A stretch of DNA of 64,000 bases. Source: Porites lobata (lineage: Eukaryota > Cnidaria > Anthozoa > Scleractinia > Poritidae). The position numbers and the translations under genes are program-made. Of this stretch, positions 37,601 to 49,600 are shown piece by piece (position 1 is the first letter of the stretch; each line of letters begins with the position of its first letter). The notes under the pieces are model-generated. The model did no database searches. It had not been told where the DNA came from and saw only the letters and a program-made list of their open reading frames with translations. The stretch covers positions 1,072,501 through 1,136,500 of the forward strand of contig CALNXK010000163.1 in the NCBI GenBank assembly GCA_942486035.1. The letters run 5' to 3'.

Positions 37601-40600
37601 AAGTGGGCTTGGCTCAACTTGGCTTGTTCGGTGCGAAAATGAAAACTGCCCGTTGCAAATAACTAATGAAGCTTTCTCGACAACAGAAGGGATCGAACAG
37701 AGCAGAGCCTTTGAAATAAATTGTTCATCTGTTGTCGGGTTTCGTTTTCAACTTTTCCGGCTGTGTCACCTCTGGTATGCATCAACATTGACAGCTTTGG
37801 TGTTATAATCTGTTATAATCTCATCACGGGTAATACGCCGCCAAAAACTTTTTCACTGTTTTCTCGAAAAGAAAATCAGGGCAAGTTGAGGGTATGTTTT
37901 AAACTTCAAGTCGGCAACCCGTGAACCAAAGTTGGCCAACTTGCTGTCAGATAGGTTTTCCAAAAAACCGTGTCTGCGAATTTTGATTTCCTTTTTCATT
38001 TTCGAGTTAGAGTATTTTTTTCACAGGTAGTGCTAATGATTTGCTATCCCTAACTTCACCTGCTTATAACAACAGAACAAACGCACTTGACAAAAATCTG
38101 AGACAGTTTTTTCGTCAGACGTGTTAAGAAGCGAATGCGTTCTTAATTGGCTTCTTCCGTTAATTTTTGCCTGGACTGGACATAAATTTACAGTGACACC
38201 CACTTTCACAAAAAGCATCTCATTTCTAAATCGCGTTAATACTTTAATTTTTTAAAAGAAATAAGCAATAATCTGCAACTATTAAGCTTTCAGAAAATGT
38301 ACGGTTTATGGGGGTACTTGTTAAAAGCAAAAGCGCTAGCGCCGATCAACGCGAGGAGGGTGATTGAGGGTGGATGATACCTTAACACAAAAACTGACAT
38401 GTTGTACTCCCTAAAAAATGTCATATAACACCCCCACCTTCCCATAACGGCCACCTCTCCACAATGGTCAATTTCTTCTGTCCCCGGCCAAGGTGGTCGT
38501 TTTGGAGAGGTTAGACTAAACACTCAAATTGCTTTAAGACCCATGCAGCACGCAGTAACAAATTCAATGGATGCCTAAACACCCTAAAACAAGTAAATTT
38601 GCTAATGAAGTGAGATTGATTGTTAGTTTCTGGAAAAAATTACGCTGCAAAGGGAAAGTACATTTTGTTAACAGCTCTTGGCCACCATAAATGGAATGGA
38701 TATGAAAGGTTTACACCCCGAAAAATCTTTTAAGTTTCATTATCGTTAAATAGTTAACTTGTTTCTCATTTGTTTGTGTCGATTAATATTTCGTAATTTT
38801 CATAACACTCAAACTCTACATTGACTTAGTTTTAAGCACGCGTGATATCATCAGTATTCAGACTGCAAGTCAAACATTTAAGCCACTTACTTGCTCCCTT
38901 AGGTGGGGAGAGCTAACATATTTCTTCAAAGCTACGGATTTGCGAAAACCATAGCACGGAAAGAGGTAGTGTCACACCCAAAAGGACTTGAATATACAAC
39001 ATGCGACAAACACGAACATCCTAACTACTACAATGGGCCCCATTATTAGGAAGAGATCAAAACGGATAATGGGCCCCCGTTTAATGGATCGAAGTTTGCG
39101 AACTTTGCTCGGGAACAAGGGTTAAGAAACCGAAAGGTCACCCCTGGGTACGCTGAAGCTAATGGTGACGTGGAGCGTTTCATGCAAACCCTCAAGAAGA
39201 GTGAGAGAATTTCTAAACTTGAAGGAAAAGCTTTTCGGGAGGGAGTGCAAATAACGGTTGGCAACTATTGAGCCACGTCCCACCCAGCGACAAAGGAAAG
39301 CCCTGACATGTTCATGTTCGGTAGAGAACTACCGAGGAGGCTACCGGAAAGGATCGTACCTGCAGGAAAAATTCCATACGACCGAATCAGACAAAGACCC
39401 AATCAGAGACGTGGCTAAAAAGAAGCAGATGAAAGAGTACGCGGACAAGAGACGGAACGCCCGTGAAAACCTTATAGTGGTTGGAGACCAAGTTCTTTTG
39501 AAGCAGAGCAAAGCAGATGTTCTGACTCCAGCATTTGACCCCCGACTCTTCTCAGTAATAGGCGTGAAAGGAAGTATGATCACCGTGAAAAGGGGTACGG
39601 AGATTAAATCGCGGAATTCATCCCATTGTAAGTTGCTGAAGCACGCGAGGGAGGATGAGTACGTCGCTGTGGATTTGGACCAAGGTCTGGATGCATCCCG
39701 CGCGGAAGAAACTGAAACCAGGGAAGATTTGCGTTTGCAACCCGACAACCTCGGCGTATCCAGTGAAATGACAACTGGCGGTCCACGTAACGAGCCTGAT
39801 GGTCCAACGACATCCTTAGGAGGGACGGAAACGGCGCGACATCAACAGCAGCCAGGCAATACTGTAGTATGCGGGCCAAGAAGATCAGCGCGAACAAGAA
39901 CGTGTACTTGGAACACTATTTACAGGGAGTTTGAGCCACACTAGACAAAAATGGGGAGATGTAGAGTTGGGTCTCAAGGGACTTAATGCAGGATAATTAT
40001 ATGCGAAATGAGCGTTAACACTCTAACAAAAAAGGGACTTGATTTGCATACAGGACAGTGGTGAACAGACTAGCAGGAGGACTATTAACGGAACTAAAGG
40101 TGTTTGATGTAACCGTTTATTGAGCCCCATTAGCGACTTTACAAGTATTTTCCCGGGTAGATAACCTATTAAAGCATAATATATAGATTTAGCCAGGGCT
40201 AAAAGCGAGGCTCCCATTAATAAATTTATAATTTAAATTAAACAATAAACTTCTATTGAGGGAAAGGCTACCTGATTTTAGAGAAAAATAATTTGCAAAC
40301 AGCCCAAGAGCGAATCAAATGTTACATCGAGTTGATAGCCTCATATGTACACCCAAAAACTGGTAATCATCTTCGATCACATTTAAGAGCCATAATGGCT
40401 CTTGATCACCGTAGATTAATTAGTGGAAAAAAAAAATCAGGCCAATTTGTTTGCGTTCGACAAGTTTACTTTGCAAAATCTTGTCAACAAATCTTGCTGC
40501 GTGTAAACCAACCTTTGATACCATTTATACATCACATCTGAGGTGAAACAGTAGTATGAGGCACTGTTTTTATCATACCGGCAGACCTTGGACAGGAAGC

Positions 40601-43600
40601 AGTATTTCACAATACAAATTGCACTCATTCAATATTCATAAACTGTTAAAAAAATTTCCAAAATCACCTATACGGCCATCCGGTTCTCACTTTTGTAGTG
40701 CAAGCTGTGGCGAGTGTTTGAATGAACTTAACAGAGTTACGCTCCAACATTATAAAGAATTTATTCTATTTATTTTTTATTTAATGGTTTATTAACGCGC
40801 GGCATTTTGAGTACTCCTGCAAGCGATGTTCACTGAAGGACTGAAAACAATCGGCACAGCGATTAAAATTACAAGAGAGACTACTAACAATCAATAAAAG
40901 AAACAGAATTCGGTGAAACATATACAGAAACAACAATTTTCATTCAGGAAGACAAGTATTAAAGTATCCCTAAAAATCCTGAGTCTTCAAGCTTCAAGCT
41001 TAAGTTTATGTCTTAAGCCGGCTTCCCGGTGTTTGCTTTTTTCAAAGACGAACTAGAGGCAAGAAAATCGCTCAAAGCTTTCTTTTCCGGTCAGAATTAT
41101 AACTAAATATTCTTTGGAACGTTTTCTTTCTATTTGCGTTGAGAAACTGTCTAAAGGCTTTTTAAAGTTCTGTAAGCTTATATCAAACTTGATACTCGGT
41201 CAGATCATTGTCTCAAATCTTACAAACGTGCATAAACTAAATGACCGCATAAACTCGCTCGACTTCATTAAATTAGATCCAAAAAAACAAACATCAAATA
41301 CAATAATTTCTCTGGCTTACCATTTGAGATGCAGCTCCTGAAAGGTATCAAGAAAAGCCAGTATCGCTTCAGACTTTGCAATCCTCTTACGCATCAAGCA
41401 AGGTGAAAACGAAAACGATGCCATCCGAAATCGGATTTCCGACTTTGACAAGCGACGTATTCCTCAACCAAAAACCCAATAAACAAACTAGCCATGAATA
41501 ACAGAGGACTCCTGATAGCAGCTGAATTTCTTTTTGCACATCCAGTGGAAAAAGACAGTTAAAAACATCACAAGTTGACACAAAACTCTGTCAGCTTCAG
41601 CTGTCAAAGTAAACAAGATTCAAGATAATGCATAAATTTTCCGCATGAACTCACCTGTCAAATTTTGACCAATCAGAGCATAAAAATTGGACGTAGAGCG
41701 TGACCAACGCGTGACCATGGTGAGAAAAGTCAAAAGCAACTGTCTTCCCTGCCTGTAACAGCTGGCTGAATTTTCGCGCCCGAGGTCAGTTTGCAATCAA
41801 AATTTTAATTGTGTAGACATAAACACAACATATTTCATATGAATTTAGAAAAAACTTGAACTTGAGCCTGCGATCACTTGAAAACTAGTAACTTGTCAGC
41901 GGATAACTTCAAAAAATACTTGACCTCGATGGGTCGACACCTGAGCCCGCGATACGGTCAAGTGATACTGGTCAGCGGGTACCCTGTTTTGACAGCTGTC
42001 AATTGATCAAAACATTGATGTCCAATATGTGTGCATTATCAGTTTAACTAGTAAAAGTATGAGATTGAACATTGTTCGCGATCTAGTAAAACAATTAACT
42101 GGTCAGCGGACAGCTTCCAAATAAATCACGTCACCTCGATGAGTTGACACATGAGCCCGCGATATGGTCACGGGATACTGGTCAGTGGCTATCCTCTTTT
42201 GACAGCTGTCAATTAACCATATTATGAATGTCCTAAAATCCTATATTAAAGATGTGGACTTGCCAAGACACGCCTGAGACACTCCTCCCTTCCTTTTGAT
42301 AGTCTCCCCTACCCCACCCGTACAATCTGTAGACGCGTACGTACGTACGCTCGGTCAATCACGTGACAACCAAACGAAAATAGGTTGACCATATTCCATG
42401 AGTATGGGGCTCTGTCCCAAGCGCGCTTCGCGCGCGCGGGAGCCCCGCTAAAAACATTGCCCTAAGTTGATCGTGTTTAACGATTATGTATTACATGAAC
42501 GCCTTCAACGTAAGCGTTAAAGAAAGACTTTAAGCCTTGTTTCCATGCGGTAATAAACAAGGGTCTCGGAAATAGCCTGCGTAGCAAGCGTTTCCGCGCG
42601 CGTTCGTCGAGAAACGTTGGGACAAGAGCAAAAAAAAAGAGGAAAGACGGGGGAGGGGGAGGGGAAAGACGGAAACGCTTGCCCGCAAACCCCACGACTT
42701 TGAAAAACTGCGTTCGCCCACGAACGCAGCTTCTGATTGGTGCGGTACTTAGCACTCGAAACATCAATCAAACCAGGTATGCCTTGTTTACGTGCGCCAC
42801 AGATCTGGTCTTATCTGATCTGTGGTCACAGATTACAATTTCTTTGGACAGATATTTATTTGAATCGTGTTTGTGCGAAGGTTTATGAGATCAGAGTCGT
42901 TAAAGTATAATAGGAGATCGAGCAGTGGAGACTAGTGAAGGCCAATTTATTGGAAATGACGGCGTGCGGATCTGACAGGAAAAAATGGACTGTTTGATGG
43001 AGATAACATCAACGCAAACATCAACGTAAATCAGAACATCGGTTCTCATCACTAGCTAAAGCCGCCATGGACAAGCGATTTGTCAGCTTTTTGAAATGAA
43101 AAGATTCTTTTCGTTTATTGGAAATTTAGCAGCATGCTTTGTAGAGAACGTTTCGACTCGGGCTGAAGAGCAGCCGCTCTGCAAAACTTATAGCCGGCGG
43201 AGTGAATTGTTCCGGACAAATCATTTTTGACGTTTCGATAAGGTTTCAGACGCACATTAAAAAACAAGAAATTCCGCAGCAATCGCTCAGAGTTTTAACC
43301 CTCTGTTATCGTAAACCTTTTTTATCACAGTTTCTGCAATCGCCTGGAACGTGTTCTGTTGGAGAACAAAGTAATTTTACAAATCCGGTAATCCAGGGGT
43401 AATCTGTTATCCTTCTATTTTGACGAGCTGTCAATTTACAAATGAATCGAACCGTGAAATATCAAGGGGCGTTTTCCAGAATCGTGGGGTTTGCCGGCAA
43501 TCGTTTTCTCTTCTCCCCTCCCCCTCCCCCTTCCACCCTATTTTTTTTTGCTCCCGCTCTACCTTTCGCGCAATAACTCGATTGGAAACGCTTGCGACGC

Positions 43601-46600
43601 AGGCTATATCGGAAAGGTCTCAAATGCTCTCAAGTTATTTTGTTCTTAAGCAACTCCCCCTGCTAGGACTCTATGGGACTTTTGATATGTTATTAAGGAC
43701 GGTTTGATGATGACAGTTGGAGTATCCTCTGTTGCAATTAGTTTCAGGTTAACCTACTATTTTCTACAAAATGAATGGAGTATTCATGGGCTGAGATTTT
43801 TCTCAGAACATTTTAATCAATACACAAAAAGTTGTTTTATTATTATTATTATTATTATTTTCATTTTGCCTCATTTAAATTATATATATACACACAATTC
43901 AGAAAGATGATTCAAGGGAGCCCATGCAAGCCAATAAAACTTAAGAAAAGGACCACCTTTAAAAATATATGACTTACAGTGCGACCATACGAACCGAGGC
44001 CACAGAGATAAAATTTTGAGACAAATTTGGAAAGTAGCCAATCACAAGTCTAGCTTAAGACAATGAAATTGCGCATAATTGTACTCAGTTCAAAATACGT
44101 TGCGAACCATTTTTCTAAAGGATATAAATAAGGATTTAGGAAGTTTGTATAAATTAAGCTGAAAAATATTTTGACAACGACTGCGTTGGCCAGAATCAAA
44201 GCCAGCAGCAAAGAAATTTTGAACAATCCGAACTAAAATCGATGGCCGCTTCTTTCAAAATTTGGGGTTTTCTGTTCCGCCCTAACTCTTCGTTGATAGC
44301 TCTGTCAAATTACCCAAACTGCGATTCACTCGCTAAGAGCCGTACCGCCATGTAACTGTTTGCCTTGAGACGAGTGGTCGTCGCCTAATTTAGTTCGGAT
44401 TGCTCAAAATTTCTTTAGCGCTGGCTTTGATTCCGGCCAACCCAGACGTTGTCAAAACATTTTTTCAGCTTAAATCATTATATACAACGTCACGATTCTT
44501 TATTTACATCCTTTATAAAAATGGTTCGCTAGGTCAGTACAATTATGCGCAATTTGATTGTTTTAGATCTCGACTTGTGATTAGCTTATTTCAAAATTTG
44601 TCTCAAAATTTTGTCTGGGCGGCCTCGGTTCGTGTGGTCCCACTGTAATTATGAAATAAAATACTGGCAAGTGAAAATAGAAAGCAACATATTCGATAAA
44701 AAAAAAAAAAGACAAAAACGAACAAACAAACTTGATTCCGTGCCCTTGAGCGGGACATGAACTCACGTGTCTCTCGGCTCAGCTAGCTAGTCAGGTATGC
44801 TTACTACTAAACACACTGGTTACGCCACAGCGTAAAACCTACCAGTGACTACAGTCAAATGATACTAAGACTAGCGTGATAAAATTAATTTTGATTACAT
44901 TTATTCAAGGAATTCCAGCGGTCATTGTAGGCATTACAGCTGCCATAAAGCCCTCTACGTATGATATGGAAGCACCATTGAAGGAAGTCATATGTGGACC
45001 GTTTAACTTTACTGGGCGTCCTGAGAGAGAAAGGTAATCAGCCACGTTATATCTTTTCTTCAATTTTTCTCCGATAACCTCTCTCTCACTCCATCGTTGT
45101 ATAATTGTACATTTTATCGTAGATGTTGGCTCAATGGAAGTACGTGGATCTACAAAGGGCCAGTCTTGTTTTTTCTGTTGGTAAGAATTGTAAATAACGT
45201 CATTTCTACTATAAATAAAGACTATAAACATTTACTCGTTTAAAATACAATACTGCATTTTATCATTAAATAAGTCGAACCCGCTTTACGGACACCCGCC
45301 TGATACGGGCAGTTTTCCTTATCCCTGGAGAAAGCCCTCACAATTTCTCTAAATTGAACCAGGTTAATTAGGCATTTCGGAGTTGCGTAGGCAACTGGGG
45401 CGAATTTCAAATTTCAACTAATCGATAAACTTACACCACCATATAAAAGGTCATGTTGAGATTGGTCATTTGACCAAGTTTGGTGCTCTAAAGTTGAACA
45501 GGGATCAAGTTATGACTCCTGAAACATGGTTAAAGATCCATACAAACGTCTATAATTTTGTGACAGCGTCCCCAAAGCCATATAAACTCTTTTTCTTTTA
45601 TTTAAACTATAAAATTCGTCATGCATCTACTACTTGAAAGGAACTAATTCGAAAATCACTGTGTTTGCCCATTTTAAGGAATATCACAGAAATCGTAAAA
45701 AAAATTAAGAGTTTATATGGTTTTGGGGGACGATGTCACAAAATTACAGAGGTTTGTATAGCTCTTTAACCATGTTTCAAGAGTCATAACTTGATCCCTG
45801 TTCAACCTTAGAGCACCAAACTGGTCAAATGACCAACCTCAACATGACCTTTCATATGATGGTGTCAGTTCATCGATTTGTTTAAATTTGAAACTCGCCC
45901 CAGTTCCCTACGCAACTCCGAAATGGCCAATAGGGACACTTGTTTCTTGCCCAATCAACGAATTCCAAGGAAAGTCAACCTCGCTAATGCAATAAGTGTG
46001 TGCTGTAATTAAACTTTTCTTTTGGAAGGTAAAAAATACCCTTTGATGACAGCTTGCTGATGTTCCAACGCTAAAGTACACCGTATAGAATCGATTTTAG
46101 ACGTCAATTTCAGACTACTTTGCTACTAAACGAGTTATGCAGAGAACGGTGATAGGACTTTCCTTTACAAATAGGCTAGCTTTCCAATTTAAGAAAAATA
46201 GGACAACTGAAATGCACCAATCAAATGCCAGAAAATAAAATAGGTAATGCAAACTAGCCAATCAGCACAAAGTCCCTATGACAACGCGCCAAAAAAAGTC
46301 TCGTTAGCTGATGGCGGTTCGTCGGCGAACGCTCTTTGCTTCTTGTAGCTGTGAACGTCCTTTTGTTTTGATGCGGTTTTGTTTTGGCTTCTTGTTTGGA
46401 CCATTTAAAAAGGAAAATGTATGATCAAACTGATGAAAGTTTGTATTGGAAACATTCAACGATTCTTGAAAATGTATTCTCAAACTCATTAATAATTCAT
46501 TAAGAAAATACAAAGGAAATTAATGTTTAATGAGTGTTTGGAAATCGGATGAAACACTGCTTAGTATTTGCATCCTTAATTTCTCCTTCAAAAATGATTT

Positions 46601-49600
46601 TGTTTGAGAAGAAATATCAAACATTCGACACAGTGTTTCATCACCAGATGAAACACCTCGAAGTTCGTCAAAAATACTCCGCTGCGCGTCGTATTTTCAA
46701 CTCTCTTCTCGGTGTTTCATCTGGTGATGAAACACTGCATCTCATGTTTGATATATTACCTGAAGCACTGAAACTTTGGAGAACAATAAAAAACACTGAT
46801 ATAGTTGCGTTTAGATTTTAGCATTACAAAACAAGCGAACAAAGTCTGCGGAAATCGTTTGAGGTAATGAATGAAATGTTTATTTTCAATAGTTTTGGTG
46901 TTTTTGTTTCAACGACAAATGGAAGGGTTCGAATGTACAGTATTTCGTGTCTGTGACACGCTAAAAAATCTGGATTAACTAACTAGCTATATAATTGATA
47001 AGTAAGAAGACTACATGCTTGTCCAATTTGAAAATAACTGAATTCAGCCAAATTGGACGACGCCGTAGGCCGAGTCCTTTTTTGGGTGTCCTCGTAATTT
47101 TTTTCATCCAGTTATTTCCAAATTGGATAGCACGTACTCTTACTACATATACAAATGACATTAATAGGGACAGCTCGTTGAAACGAACACTTTCAGTGGC
47201 CCCCCCGTATTAACCGGGATAGACTATTTTTTTTCGTAAAAATGTTCTTTTCTCTCTAACAGGTAAACATGGGGATGTTTCTGATACTTCTGCGAGTTAT
47301 TTTTGGAAAGCTGTCCAATAAATACAACAAAGAGCACGTTAAGTTTGCAAGGTGCTAATCTCTGTTCATTATCTTATCAGTCTTTTTGAGGACTGTGAAT
47401 GTGATTCCGCTTTTGCTAATCATCGTAGCAAGGTTGTGGGAAAAAAGAATGTGCCTGGGAAAGTTAACAACAACTACAATAACCACAACAACAAGCAAAA
47501 ATGGCAACATGCAAAACTAGTTGATGAAATTGTCCCTTCAATCTTTTTATCTGGCACTTGAAAAAGCAGCAACCGTACACCCAAGTCTACACCCACAGAG
47601 TAATTTCCTTTCAACTGATTACAATACACTACACACTACAGTATAACAGCTTACAGCCTTATATTATAGTTACATGTATAATAATAAAATGCGAGCAAAC
47701 ATCATTAATTGAAACAAAGGGATCCTCAAGCGAATATACTGCTTGAGAATTTTGTCAAAGATGAAATCACATGAAGATTTACCTTTTAAAGAGATGATTT
47801 AAAATTCCGTTACCTGTTTATAAGGCAAAAGACCTATTTTCTTGACCCTGATTTATATCATTTCGCATACAAACTTAATTAATTTTTAAACTAACATAAT
47901 GCAAAAAAAAATTGTTGGTATCACTCAATCGCCAACTTTGGCTTACCGAAAAAGGGACCCTACTCAAGAAGCTAAATTATGAAATTGTATACTACTCTTG
48001 TTTAAGTCTCAAAAGCGTGAAAACCATATCCTGTTAAGCTCCACAAACCCGTTTAGGGCAAAGAAGCGAGTACCTTAAGCTAAATCATGAACTGAATACC
48101 ATTCAGGTCTTCTATTACCTTTTCACAGGAAAGGAATACGAAGCATGTTGGCCTTACTTCCACTGTTGGGTGTCACGTATATTTTGGGATATTTCCTACA
48201 ATTCCACATCGCCGTTCAGTACCTGTTTGTTTTGCTGAATTCCACGCAGGTTTGTTGTTTACACCAGAATAGATATTAATTAACCTGAAATGTCAGAAAT
48301 TGGTAGCCAATAATCTAGCCATCTCGCCATCTTGGTATTACTTTCTATGTTAAAACAAAAAAAAAAGGTCATTCAGCCTTTCAGAAAATGTGAGGTGCGA
48401 TGGAAAAACTGATTTTTACTTTAATTTAGTCAACAGCTGCTGTTACAGGAGACAACTCGAACTACAATCGGAGACAAAATTACTTGAGAAATTTTGCCCT
48501 TAAGTGTCTTTCTGAAGTTTTGCCGTCTTCAAAAGGCTATAATGAAGCTATCCCTCCCCATTCCCACATGCAATGTTATGCCGCTACTTGCGCTATCTCT
48601 TGGAAAAAATAAACACCCCAGCTTTGACTGGAGGAGAGGGTATAAAGATGGGGGGGGGGGGCTTTTTTTGTCCAAAGTTACCTCATTTGAGGACATTGTA
48701 TCAGCAGTTTTGTCGCTGATTGTTGGTAAAACAATTTGAGTAACGGGCACCTACAACTAATGGTAATTAGTTATGGATTATCAAAGCAAACGTCTCTTTT
48801 GATTTACAAACATGCTTCTGATGGGTAACAAACTTATAATCGGATTAGAATCTTTTGTGTCCTTAATTTTGATCTTAACCGTTTTTACGATCTTTCTTAC
48901 TTACTATCCAATTCGAGGTCCGCTTTTTTAAATGTTTCAATATGAACGTACTACTCAGATCTTAATGGCAACCGGAATTTGATCAACGGATTCCGCATAC
49001 TTTTGTCAATTGAGGTCAAGGAAAATACCCACATATGACTTTTTTTTGTTCACAGGGAGTCACTTTTACCATTTTTCACTGCGTTTTTGACGATCAGGTA
49101 TTTGGTTATAAAGCTCAGGGTAGTTTGTGCTTCTGTTAATGATCATTACTGAAAGAAAAAAATAAAATTGCCTGAATCAGAGGACGCCTGCGCGCAGTAA
49201 TATATAGATTTTGCAAGAGCTAAAAGCAAAGTCTCCGTTTATATATACTTATAACGAAAGAAATTTAATTTTGATGCACTAAAAAGAGATCTTCAAATCC
49301 CTTCTTAATAACTTTATGAGCCCTCCATTTACTCATTGAGGGAGGGCCTGGGTGATAAAGAAAAAAATATCCCGCAAACACACCTGCAATGAAAAAACTC
49401 TCTCATCAAACTAATGAATGTACCTCGAATCAAGACTTTCCTCGCACAATTGAGATCACGACTTGCTGCCATTAAAGAATGCTTTTGTACGTATACAACA
49501 CAGTTCTTGAAAAGGATTCAACATGCGTTTTATATACGACGGTGTTGGATGAAGTCAGTGGAACCCTGGGAGTTAAACACGTTCGATCCGCAATTGACCA

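Noticed and set aside
39341..39897. Antisense ORFs across the gypsy integrase fragment
   Set aside because: Shadows of the + strand integrase tail.
42477..42771. Three overlapping ORFs on the - strand
   Set aside because: They fall on the G-rich core of a MITE; composition bias keeps the frames open.
43420..43707. 95-codon ORF
   Set aside because: Covers the inverted MITE copy and the pyrimidine tract; no domain.
46534..46821. 95-codon ORF
   Set aside because: It spans a hairpin repeat; its repeated peptide comes from the palindrome arms.
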